Part shown: positions 30,932 to 39,353 of the stretch, one piece after another
Numbering within the stretch: position 1 is the stretch's first letter
How the letters are laid out: every line of letters starts with the position of its first letter
Origin: Scheffersomyces stipitis CBS 6054
Taxonomy: Eukaryota > Ascomycota > Pichiomycetes > Serinales > Debaryomycetaceae
NCBI RefSeq assembly: GCF_000209165.1
Contig: NC_009046.1
Coordinates: 1,178,001-1,242,000 of the forward strand
Reading direction: 5' to 3'
DNA: 64,000 nucleotides
Translations under genes and position numbers: made by a program
The notes under the pieces: generated by a model
The model's input: only the letters and a program-made list of their open reading frames with translations
Database searches by the model: none
What the model was told of the DNA's origin: nothing

Positions 30932-31840
30932 TCGTTCTGATTGAGCTGGTCTCTTACAGAGTTAATAAATAACCTCCGTATATATCAATAATAATACTAT
31001 TTCTACTTTAAAATATCGCAAATTGGATGTAGTTCCAGGTGCGGACAGTAACTTAAAAAACTCTAGAGCATTTGGCCAAGCGGCCTTCGGCTCCTTCGGA
31101 CTTCGAAATATGGAATGTTCAGATCATATCTAGGTTTTCCACCGGAGTAGAAATTCATCCGTATCATTTTTAAGATTCCCGTTGTCCAGCCTGCATGTTA
31201 ATATGCAGGGGATCGGAAAATTAGAACAGATACGGAATTACTTGATATAGGATAATTATCCGTTGGGGGATAATTCATTTAATAGGAAAGTGCTACTAAT
31301 TAAACTTAATTGTCATTCCTCAAGTAGTGTCTTCTGCTTGTATATCCTTTTGCACTCGTAACTTAGCCAATTGAACAATCTTGGTAAATATGTTTACTGG
31401 GTCTGGGTATCTGATTGAAGCACATCAGACATTCTTCAGAGCATCAGGAGGACCATTTTTGTTGTGTTTGTTATGTTATTGCTGTATTTCATCATGCCTT
31501 GCTAGTTACATCTTATCACAATTTAATTATTCATGTCTCTTGTGCATAATTATGGGACTCGTACAATTTCCCATCAGTTATCTGGTTTCTTTTCGAAAGG
31601 TCTACCACAAGTGTTACAGATTCCGTTCTTCTCATCATGACGGCGTAAGAGATACCAAGTAGTAAAGTGGGAAGAAGCAAACAAAACGATGCCAGTGAAA
31701 ACAAAATCCAGTACAGTTCTGTTCCTCATGGTAAAAATATTTAGAAATGCTTTTGTTTGTGTTTCCTTAAAATCAATTAGATTGAATCAGCTTTGTATTT
31801 ATGAGAGAATACAAATTTACGACTTTTTTTTACGAAATGT
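30932..31840. other. Intergenic region downstream of the transporter
   Basis: About 900 bp. A small GC-rich patch at 31073-31107 contains TGGCCAAGCGGC, which resembles a Pol III A-box, but no matching B-box or tRNA fold follows. The 93-codon frame at 31381-31662 begins at TTG and has no recognisable homology. Confidence 0.4.
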
Positions 31841-32025
31841 TTTTTTTAACGTAGTGTCATACGTTGAACGTACTAACCCACATAAACAATTTTTTTTTAA
31901 CGTAGTGGCATACATTGAACATACTAACCCATATAAACAGCTAGAAACTAGAGATAATTTTTTTTTTAACGTAGTGGCATACATTGAACATACTAACCCA
32001 TATAAACAGCTATAAACTAGAGATA
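31841..32025. repeat. Three tandem copies of a 50-69-bp unit containing poly-T and TACTAAC
   Basis: The units start with 7-10 T, then AACGTAGTG(G/T)CATAC and TTGAACRTACTAACCCA, then a TATAAACA-like stretch. They span about 31841-31889, 31890-31956 and 31957-32025. Copies 2 and 3 also share a tail CTA(G/T)AAACTAGAGATA and are nearly identical. TACTAAC falls at 31871-31877, 31922-31928 and 31991-31997; in copies 2 and 3 ACAG follows 12 nt later. It lies just upstream of the tRNA-Val region. Confidence 0.85.
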
Positions 32026-32043
32026 AAGGCCATTATCATCCAA

Positions 32044-32583
32044 TGTAGCATGGGCCAACCAAGAGGAAACCCAAAGGATGAAAACCTCTGAAGAAGGCGC
32101 ATAAAAACCGAAACCTAATTAAAGGTATAAGAGCCTAAGAATAGGCGAAGTAGAAATTAAAAGTCTAGAAATTGAAAAGTCTAGAAATTAAAAAGTAATG
32201 AAAGTGAACAGTAATAAAATTGAAAATACTTTAATAATGTCGAGCCTGAAAAACCGATACCCATGAACTGAGAAAGGACAGAGAATAACATACTCTATCC
32301 TCATTCGTTCGTCGAAGGCGCAAGGAATGCACCGCATGGAGGTATTGGTTAAAAGATAAATAGGCTGACTCTGGATGTTGGGAATTTCCCATGTAATTCT
32401 GGAGAAGAAAATCTTCGTCCTGGGGTCCAATCAAGGCCCTAACGATACGACTCACTTGACAATTTTGATAAGTATGGTGAAAGACTTGTGTGTTGAGATA
32501 AATCTAGAGTGATACACGTGATCAAAACGTGATCAACAACGTGATATAAAAATCTGTTAATTAAAAACAGAACAGACTCCCAC
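32044..32583. mobile_element. Possible solo LTR or element remnant next to tRNA-Val (tentative)
   Basis: The segment starts TGTAGC and ends CCCACA, 7 bp before the mature tRNA-Val gene, the position where yeast LTR elements commonly insert. It has no coding capacity, and its base composition is unlike either flank. I found no target-site duplication or second copy in the window, so this could equally be ordinary intergenic DNA. Boundaries are approximate. Confidence 0.25.
32516..32545. repeat. Three ACGTGAT repeats upstream of tRNA-Val
   Basis: ACGTGATCA at 32516-32524, ACGTGATCA at 32527-32535 and ACGTGAT at 32539-32545 form a short irregular tandem array with 11-12 bp spacing, about one helical turn. 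It is 45-75 bp upstream of the tRNA-Val gene. Confidence 0.7.
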
Positions 32584-32590
32584 AAGAAAT

Positions 32591-32664
32591 GGTTGCGTGG
32601 TCTAGTTGGTTATGGCATCTGCTTAACACGCAGAACGTCCCCAGTTCGATCCTGGGCGGAATCA
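32591..32664 (+). tRNA. tRNA-Val(AAC)
   Basis: A 74-nt tRNA with anticodon stem TCTGC/GCAGA, loop TTAACAC and anticodon AAC. The T arm is CCCAGTTCGATCCTGGG and the discriminator is A. There is no intron, and a T-run follows (32668-32673). The acceptor stem GGTTGCG/CGGAATC has an unusual G5:G68 opposition, whereas I would expect a normal pair at this position. Apart from that the tRNA is standard and likely functional. Confidence 0.95.
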
Positions 32665-32875
32665 TTCTTTTTTGCATTTTTCATCTTTAATTGTATTTCA
32701 AATTAATATGATTCTACGAGTTATTGTAACGACTATACCATGTATTAAAAATACTAAGTATTAAAATATCCATAGAAAAGGATTGACTCTTTTTTTGGGT
32801 TCACAAAATAGTATCACACTTTAATTATAGAATCAGCAACCGAAAGTTGAAGGAATCACAATGTACGAAAGAAAA

Positions 32876-32995
32876 TTAGACGATAACACATCTGTTTGGA
32901 GTACATCCACCGTTAGAAGCAGTGAAGCTCTTGTTGTCCTTATCACCAGCTGTTTGGTTCTTGAAAGAAGCGGTCGAAGTAGATTGAGCAGCCAT
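32876..32995 (-). CDS. Candidate a-factor mating-pheromone precursor (39 residues, CaaX box)
   Basis: A short gene read on the minus strand from ATG (CAT at 32993-32995) to TAA (32876-32878). The product begins MAAQSTSTAS, has a polar K/D/N-rich middle with D18-K-D-N21, and ends GGCTPNRC followed by V-I-V. The last four residues CVIV form a CaaX box (Cys36) for farnesylation, C-terminal trimming and methylation. Length (S. cerevisiae Mfa1/Mfa2 are 36 and 38), the S/T-rich start, the K/D-D-N element about 15 residues before the CaaX Cys, and the CaaX box are all features of a-factor precursors. A TATA box lies about 75 bp upstream and an Mcm1-type palindrome about 295 bp upstream. The mature peptide boundaries are not known; a cut after N21 or N28 would be possible. 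A different small prenylated protein cannot be excluded. Confidence 0.7.
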   Translation of the reverse strand: MAAQSTSTASFKNQTAGDKDNKSFTASNGGCTPNRCVIV

Positions 32996-33067
32996 GGTAA
33001 AAGTTGTTGTTTGTTTGAGTGATAATAAGAAGAAAAGTGAGACAACTACAAGTAGATCCTAACCCAG

Positions 33068-33074
33068 TTATATA
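33068..33074 (-). promoter_or_regulatory. TATA box of the a-factor candidate
   Basis: Read on the minus strand this is TATATAA, 73-79 bp before the ATG at 32995. The 5' leader between them is AC-rich with a CAAACAAACAACAAC-like stretch, typical of well-expressed yeast genes. Confidence 0.6.
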
Positions 33075-33278
33075 CTCCTCCGGTTTCTTCGAGCTTAGAA
33101 GAGTCTACAAATATCCTGTTGATAATTTAGAAATTTTTTGCAATTACAGAATTGAAAGTATTCAGTTTGATTTATGTCTCAGTTACAATTTTCCTATTTG
33201 GGACTACACAAAGGATGATAACCAAGATCTCCACATTTTGCAATCTTATCTCGTAGCTTAAACAGGGGTCATGTCGAA

Positions 33279-33309
33279 CATTGGATTCCTAATTAGGAGG
33301 CTACAATTG
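33279..33309 (-). promoter_or_regulatory. Mcm1-type palindrome flanked by HMG-like cores (possible a-specific gene operator)
   Basis: CCTAATTAGG at 33288-33297 is a perfect MADS-box (Mcm1) P-box palindrome. CATTGG lies just left (33279-33284) and ACAAT just right (33303-33307; ATTGT on the minus strand). In Candida albicans, a-specific genes are switched on by the HMG protein a2 bound at CATTGT-like sites beside Mcm1. The arrangement here fits that and lies about 295 bp upstream of the a-factor candidate. The match to Mcm1 is seen directly; the a2 part is an inference from short cores. Confidence 0.55.
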
Positions 33310-33829
33310 ACCGAGAAAGAACGTGTTCCCCATTTATGTTTCATATTCGTGTTACCAAGGGCTTGAATCATCGTTTAACATCTCATCAACAGTTTTTCGC
33401 AGCCTTATTAATTGCCAATCTACACCATTAAGAGGAGACGTATGCAATTTAGGTTTCGTCAACTAAATGGTTAACGTGTCCTGGTTGTCTAATAATTCAA
33501 TTTCTGGAGTATCTCTGAGAGTTAGACTCAGCCTCTAATTCATTTTCCCTGTTCAATTACAAGTATAATCGGTAACCCTTACAAAAATATGTGCCCTTGC
33601 ACTCATTGCTTATCTACAAGGGTCTAATAGTCTCAGCTACCACTTCCAAGAAGAAGCGGTTAACTAATGACCTCTCCTGAATCCTTTGTTTTAATTTTGA
33701 CGAATTGCCCTAGTAGACTATGACACTGGCAACTACAACCCAACTTACCTTAAATTCGTTATTATTAAATGTAAACATATAGTACAGGTAGATGCAAGAA
33801 AAGATTACAAAATGGGTCGTTTCAGCGGA

Positions 33830-34576
33830 CTACTTCTTCTTCCAACGCAGATTGGAATAAGACGTCAAAAGTCTTCTGATATACATTGGATCCAAGTTGA
33901 TCTTCTCCCATTTCAGCTGTATATCAAGTAATATACCAGCATTCAGTTTGTCTTTGCTGATGGCATTCATGATCCATTGCAATTTCAACTGATGATTAGG
34001 GTCTTCCCTGAAGATGAACTTGTACACCTTGCTGATAGTGTCCAAGTCAATGAGGAATTGTAGGACACGAGATGAATCGAAATCAAGTTTGTTTTCCAAA
34101 CTTAACAAGAAAAAGGCATTGATCCTGGCATTGAAGTACTGCTTGAGGGCTTCGAAGTTGCAGTTGAAGGTGTAGTTGAAAGAAACCAAATGGAGCAATT
34201 CCGGTGCTACGGCTTGCATCAATTGCTGGTTCAAGTAAAGGTTACCATGGTGGTCGTCGAGACAACAATCCTCGGCATCCCGTACTTTTTGAGTGTATTC
34301 AAGTTGTGCATCATAGTCCAATGGCAAGTAGTCAAGAACCAAATACTTTGCTACTTCTGGTGAGTTTCTGACATTGGCCCTAATATTGCTGTAGAAACGC
34401 AAGTAGGACAACTCGTCCTTGACCTCGACGGTGATTTCGAAATTGCTTCTGTTTTTGTGGATGAGATCTTCCTTTGTGTGGTCGATGTGCTTCTTGCGTG
34501 GGCTCTCATGTTTCAGAGGCATGTTTGGCTCGAAATTGCGGTCGTTATTGGGGAATTGGTGTGGGTAGAACATCAT
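33830..34576 (-). CDS. Protein of unknown function (248 residues)
   Basis: The frame is open further upstream to 34738, but that extension has no ATG. The first ATG codons are adjacent, at 34576 and 34573, and give a protein of 248 or 247 residues. I do not recognise it. The N-terminal 50 residues are polar and basic (SPRKKHIDHTKEDLIHKN), followed by a mixed helical region with acidic and aromatic residues (EVAKYLVLDYLPLDYDAQLEYTQKV) and a helical C-terminus ending SNLRWKKK. There is no signal peptide, membrane segment or catalytic motif. It looks a true gene because it is long for this AT content and has normal codon use. It may be restricted to CTG-clade yeasts. Confidence 0.65.
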   Translation of the reverse strand: MMFYPHQFPNNDRNFEPNMPLKHESPRKKHIDHTKEDLIHKNRSNFEITVEVKDELSYLRFYSNIRANVRNSPEVAKYLVLDYLPLDYDAQLEYTQKVRDAEDCCLDDHHGNLYLNQQLMQAVAPELLHLVSFNYTFNCNFEALKQYFNARINAFFLLSLENKLDFDSSRVLQFLIDLDTISKVYKFIFREDPNHQLKLQWIMNAISKDKLNAGILLDIQLKWEKINLDPMYIRRLLTSYSNLRWKKK

Positions 34577-36241
34577 GAAAGATAAGCGTAATGTTCGGAC
34601 TAGTGAAAAATTATTGGTTGTATGAAAATGTGTTAGGTGTAGTGTGATCAGATGAGATGAGGTGAAACAGAAGTTGAATTCTGAAATCGACTCAAGAATC
34701 TCCGGCTGATATAAATACTCCGGAAAAGACGTTAGCAAGCATCGCTACGGCTGATGGAGGATCATTCCACCCTCAAATCCTCATCACCTTTGTACAGGCG
34801 ACCTGGTTCAGATACGGCAAGAGTGATTGTTCATGGGTTTTGTGCTGTTCGACTGCAGACAGCTGAAAAAAATCTGGTGCTTGTTGCCCATCTCGGGTGA
34901 CCACGAATGCGATGGAACAAACAGGCGATACGGAGGAAACAGGGAGGGCATTTTTAGATTAGAACAGATGTACCGGTAATGGAGAGATTTGACCAGGGTC
35001 GTTTCAGTGTGAGGTGACCCGTCATGGGATCTAGAAACTGGTGTGTGAACAATTTTTGTGTGGACTTTTCATTCGCGGTATTCTGTGCGTGAAAATTTGT
35101 GGTGAAGATTTCGGTGCGCAAATATACTGTAGTAATTTGCGCGTAATGTCAGGCAAATTTTATTAATGGGGAGCCCAATGAGAGAGTGAACATTCATTAG
35201 GTACTTGCCCAAGGTTGGATGATGTTCATAAGGGAATGTGTAGAATTATACCAGATTGGCAGTATTCAGCGATTTAGTCATCTGTGACTATAAAAAATTT
35301 TCTGCAGTAGTGTTGCACTAACGGATTATTTTCGCGATGGCTGCGAATTGACACCAGTGATCAAGCGGTCCGGGAATTTCATTCTACTCGTATATATTTT
35401 CAGTTATCGTAGCCAGGCATGGCTGATTACGTATCCAGCATGACTACCGCAGCTTTCTTGCTCTGAAAATTTGTATCCCATGATGTGTTATTCTATGGGG
35501 GTTTCATGTTCACTTTCGCTACGGTATTGAACCAGTCTCTCGTGCTTTCTAGAACCCCTGCCATCATCCTACCTATTGTAAACATTCCGAACAATGTACT
35601 GTTTTGAAATTGCCCGATCATCATGCCCGTGTTTGCTTCTATATCTCATTTTAAGGTAAACTTCATGTGATTCGACTTATGTATAGGTCCGGCTCCCGAT
35701 ATCTTAGTTCCTAGATCCACAACCTTCTAGATAACACATGCTATTATATCTCCATCATGGTGCTATCCTTTCTCTGGTCCAGCTCTCTCATAGATTGCAG
35801 AATGTTCAAATGGTGTAATTAGCTCATAATTATGATTGCTGGCTCTATACGGTCACTATCTCGTATGTCTCATCCTGCTCAGGACAAATCCGGACTTCTT
35901 TACTTTCAGTTACAGCTATCAAGACAGATAATATTCCTTCTCTGTATATTTACTATCTCTCGACTGATCAAGAACTCGATTCCTGATTTTCATTTGGTTT
36001 CTGCCGGCTATACAATATGGTACTTGTCTATAACCCCTAGCTTAGCTGCGGAAATGTTGTGGCTCTAAATCCGGGAGTAGTTAAGAACCGGCATATTTCA
36101 CAGGCTCCTCCATATCGGATTTCCCCAACATTTTGAACTTTGTTCCTCAATTTCAATCTTCAACTACTACTCTTTATCATTGGAGTCTCAGTAGCTCAAT
36201 TGCACTTTCTTGTTCATCATTAGATCACTAAGGTAGCCAAA
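34577..36241. other. Divergent intergenic region, 1.7 kb
   Basis: Long shared upstream region of the unknown gene and the DUF2470 gene. The frame at 35832-36068 has an ATG but no recognisable product. There are no RNA genes or repeats that I can support. Confidence 0.4.
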
Positions 36242-36919
36242 ATGTCTGACAGAATTAGAGGTCACATGAACGCAGACCACCAGTTGGCCTTGAAGGATTA
36301 CCTTGTAGTGTATGGAAACCTTTCACTTTCTGAGTTTGACGAATCGTCTGTTCTAATTACGGATGTCACCGAAAAGTCGATTACAATTGGCTACGTGTCT
36401 ACGAAAACATCTAATCCCGAAAGCTTCACAATCAACTGGGACGATGCTTCTGAGAAGGAAAACGTAACAGTTTCGGGTTTTGGTGATATTAAGAATAAGT
36501 TAATTGCCATGGCTAATTTCGCAGCTGAAAAACAGGGCTATTCGTCGAAACAGATTAAAAAAGCATTGGGGCCATCGAAGTTTGGAGAATATGTCATGTA
36601 TGCGGCATTCCTATACTTGTTGGCAAATGTCTACGACAAGAACCTTGTCAGACTGGTATTTGCCAAGGATGCCTTGTTCTCTGGCTACATAGCTCCCTAT
36701 GTTCCAGCTCTTGTAGCCAAAGTCAGTGGCTTGATCCAGGACCACGCCGGTTTGATCTTAAGTATCACAGAAAGTATCCATATTTTAGAGATCTTGTTGG
36801 TTACCGTTCCAAACATCAAGAAGTACAGAGTTCCATTGGTGCCTAGCTTGCAGTGGATCTTCATGCATTTCATCGAGGGTTTCTTTGTCATCAAGAGATG
36901 GAAGACATTGACCAACTAG
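36242..36919 (+). CDS. DUF2470-domain membrane protein
   Basis: A 225-residue protein. The N-terminal 95 residues form a DUF2470 domain, recognised by RGHMNADHQLALKDYL at residues 5-20, a fold related to the heme-utilisation/FMN-binding split barrel. The C-terminal half has three to four hydrophobic segments (YVMYAAFLYLLANVY, APYVPALVAKVSGLI, ILSITESIHILEILLVTV and LQWIFMHFIEGFFVI) that would place it in a membrane. This combination is known in fungal proteins of unknown function. No enzymatic residue can be named. The ATG is at 36242. Confidence 0.8.
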   Translation: MSDRIRGHMNADHQLALKDYLVVYGNLSLSEFDESSVLITDVTEKSITIGYVSTKTSNPESFTINWDDASEKENVTVSGFGDIKNKLIAMANFAAEKQGYSSKQIKKALGPSKFGEYVMYAAFLYLLANVYDKNLVRLVFAKDALFSGYIAPYVPALVAKVSGLIQDHAGLILSITESIHILEILLVTVPNIKKYRVPLVPSLQWIFMHFIEGFFVIKRWKTLTN

Positions 36920-37148
36920 TAAAGCTGGTATTTAGATAGTATGTGACTTTGAATTAGATAGTATAATAGTGAAGAAAAATTAGAAAAGATTTATAACCAA
37001 TTGGAAAAGAGAAAAGCACAATTCATAACGTAAAGAACTATTGTTGATTTAATTGATACAAGTTATACCTACAAAATACTGCAATCTCCTTTGCTCTTCA
37101 AGTAACAAATTAGAAGTATAAAATTAATTGTGATTATTACACCATTAT

Positions 37149-37598
37149 TTACTCATCTTTGACAGGAATCAATACTTTCTGGTATGGTTCATCCAAGTTG
37201 AACCATCCTGCAATACCTCCCTTCAAGATCGTCACCTTGTAATCCTTGACATCATTCTCGTTGATGTAGTCCTGGATCCAACCAGCAACTCTCACTGCTC
37301 TCTTTCTAGAACTGTTACAATGAATTACAATGTTCTTCACTTCCGGCTTCTGCTCGGTAACTACGTCAATGACACGTGCTTTGAGGTCGTCATATCCAGC
37401 AATTCCAGTTGCAGGAATATGTACCGATGTCTTTAGAACTGAGGGTTCTCTGTCGTTTCTCAAGTCAACTACGGTAGTAGTTTCAGGCGACTTGTTGATC
37501 AAGTCCAAAACTTCTTCAGGTGTGGAGTACGAGGCCTCTGCCTTTTCTGCAGGATATTCTTCCAACCACTTTTCAATGAGCTCAGCAACAGTCGACAT
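37149..37598 (-). CDS. Single-domain rhodanese-like protein
   Basis: A 149-residue protein that is almost entirely one rhodanese domain: VVDLRNDREPSVLKTSVHIPA, then the active-site loop HCNSSRKRA, then KVTILKGGIAGW. The loop is a Cys-x5-Arg motif (C-N-S-S-R-K-R), as in Cdc25/Acr2-like rhodaneses that may act as phosphatase or arsenate reductase; sulphurtransferase activity is also possible. The substrate cannot be told. The first ATG is CAT at 37596-37598; the frame extends two codons further only through a TTG. The gene is convergent with the DUF2470 gene. Confidence 0.85.
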   Translation of the reverse strand: MSTVAELIEKWLEEYPAEKAEASYSTPEEVLDLINKSPETTTVVDLRNDREPSVLKTSVHIPATGIAGYDDLKARVIDVVTEQKPEVKNIVIHCNSSRKRAVRVAGWIQDYINENDVKDYKVTILKGGIAGWFNLDEPYQKVLIPVKDE

Positions 37599-38010
37599 GT
37601 TCAATGGATTGATATTAGGAACCTGATAGGGTATGTTGTTCTAATCGGAGATGCTTGCACTTATATATTGGCTGAGATGTTAATCAAAGCGGCAACATAT
37701 GCACTTTTATAGTGAGGGTGTGTAGCCACCATAACGATTGGGGAAACTTGGCCAAGATTGCGTAATTTCCAATTTTTACAATTGGTTGCGAACTTTGGGC
37801 AGGAACACAAATATGTAATTAGAGTGTTAAGCTCAAGCAACCATTACGCTGTTGATCTGCCAAGCCAATACGCTGTCAGAAACTGACGAGCTTACTGTCA
37901 GGTTAATGTGCAGACAGTTAGATTGTTAGACTCTTAGTAGAAAGTAGTCACCACAGTTGGTGTATATACATTCTCTTAGTCTCTTAATTGGGGAATTGTT
38001 CTACTATGAA
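37599..38010. other. Upstream region of the rhodanese gene
   Basis: About 410 bp between the rhodanese start and the SPC25 stop. A tatatat stretch at 37660-37666 could be the TATA box. Nothing else is seen. Confidence 0.35.
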
Positions 38011-38694
38011 TTATACCAACTCCTTGAAGCTGTTTCTGGCCGACTTCAAGAACTTGACGATCTCCTTATGGTTGTTCAATTCAGTTTCGAGTGAATTGGT
38101 AGTCTCAGTCGATAGCTGAGGATCCGATTGGCCCACAGAGTATGTTTCTTTATCAATGGCCAAATCGATCCAGAATCGACGATCATAGTTATTGGGATCG
38201 AGGTTGGTGAAGACAAATTTCATCAAATCAAACGAAACAGCTTCGATTTTGAGTCCCAAATACATCTCATACTTGATGAGCTCTGGATAATTTTTCCTAA
38301 GCTGCTTCTCCAAATTGTCATGAGATCTGCTCAACTCTGCTGTGGAGTACTCTACGGTCCTCGATAATTCGTCTATTTGGGCCTGGAGTTCATTTTTCTC
38401 GTCGGTAAGTTCATTCTGTTTACGTGTGAGCTCGTCGACCTTGACTCGCTGGGATTGTATGGCTTCTAGGGCCTGTTTGAGGTTGTGCTTTGTCTTGCTC
38501 TCCTTGGACTGAAGTGATTCAATCTGGGCCAGAAGGGCCGTTTCCTGGTTCTTGAGCTCGTTGATACGGGAGAAGTGGTCCTGACGAGCAGATATGATAT
38601 TGGCTCTTTTCTCTGCGAGTCTACGGTCTACGTTGGCGGAGAACTCTCGCATCTGGTTCTGGAGCGCATCAAATTGGTCAAGTGCTGAAGACAT
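38011..38694 (-). CDS. SPC25: Kinetochore protein Spc25 (Ndc80 complex)
   Basis: A 227-residue protein (S. cerevisiae Spc25 is 221). Residues 20-130 form a continuous coiled coil (heptads rich in L, Q, E and K). The C-terminal globular domain contains YEMYLGLKIEAVSFDLMKFVFTNLDPN and ends with FLKSARNSFKEL, the pattern of the Spc25 RWD domain. Spc25 pairs with Spc24 and anchors the Ndc80 complex to the inner kinetochore. The ATG is CAT at 38692-38694. It is divergent from ISC1. Confidence 0.9.
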   Translation of the reverse strand: MSSALDQFDALQNQMREFSANVDRRLAEKRANIISARQDHFSRINELKNQETALLAQIESLQSKESKTKHNLKQALEAIQSQRVKVDELTRKQNELTDEKNELQAQIDELSRTVEYSTAELSRSHDNLEKQLRKNYPELIKYEMYLGLKIEAVSFDLMKFVFTNLDPNNYDRRFWIDLAIDKETYSVGQSDPQLSTETTNSLETELNNHKEIVKFLKSARNSFKELV

Positions 38695-39353
38695 TTGAGG
38701 TTGGAGATGAAAATGAACAAATGATTAACTATCAATTAAAGAAGGAACAACGAATCGATATGGATAACAGCCATCAATGTCTATATAGTGCTCAGGATTG
38801 GATGAAAGTATCAGTAACAATATACGTCAATTATGAGATTCTGCTCAAGTGATCTCTCTGGTGCAATTGCGTATGACTTGTGAGTAAGGAACAAAACAAG
38901 CAATAGGACGATTCTTCAAGTTTTCTGTATTAAATCTCAATAGACTAAATCCTCCAGGTAGACTACTCTGCAAGGCTTATTCGGTAATAGTGCTAAAACT
39001 TTCAGAAGAAACAAACATCATCTTTCTCGGTACTGGAAGTCCTGTTTGTTTGTTTTGGTGCGCGCAGCCTGAACACAAAAAACCGTTGATGTCACCCGCG
39101 GAAATTCGCTAATAAATATTCTGACTCTCCCGTAATTCTTTTTATCGCTAAAACATTTCTTACAAAACGTCCAAGCATTCCTTACATTTACTCCTCATTC
39201 TTATCATCCACACCATCCACTAACCTTCACATTACCCTATCATCTACATCTCAATACTTACTGCGCCCAATTAGTATCCCGAGTCTCAAATCTTGTCTCT
39301 CATCTCAGTTCCAGTATCTGATTTCGCATTTATTACATCACCATTAATCTGCA
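38695..39353. other. Divergent intergenic region SPC25 / ISC1
   Basis: About 660 bp. The part from 39170 to 39350 is pyrimidine-rich (CCA, CAT and TCA runs), as in many yeast 5' leaders. No specific site is assigned. Confidence 0.4.

Larger units (their letters stand above)
32996..33829. other. Upstream region of the a-factor candidate and 3' end of the next gene
   Basis: About 830 bp lying only between the start of the 39-codon gene and the stop of the gene at 33830, both on the minus strand. Regulatory elements here therefore most likely serve the small gene. Apart from the TATA and Mcm1-like elements listed, I see nothing. Confidence 0.45.

Noticed and set aside
31381..31662. 93-codon frame with hydrophobic stretches downstream of the transporter
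   Set aside because: Starts at TTG, has irregular composition and shows no known family.
34577..34738. N-terminal extension of the unknown gene to position 34738
   Set aside because: The extension begins with TTG, not ATG. The first ATG codons are at 34576 and 34573.
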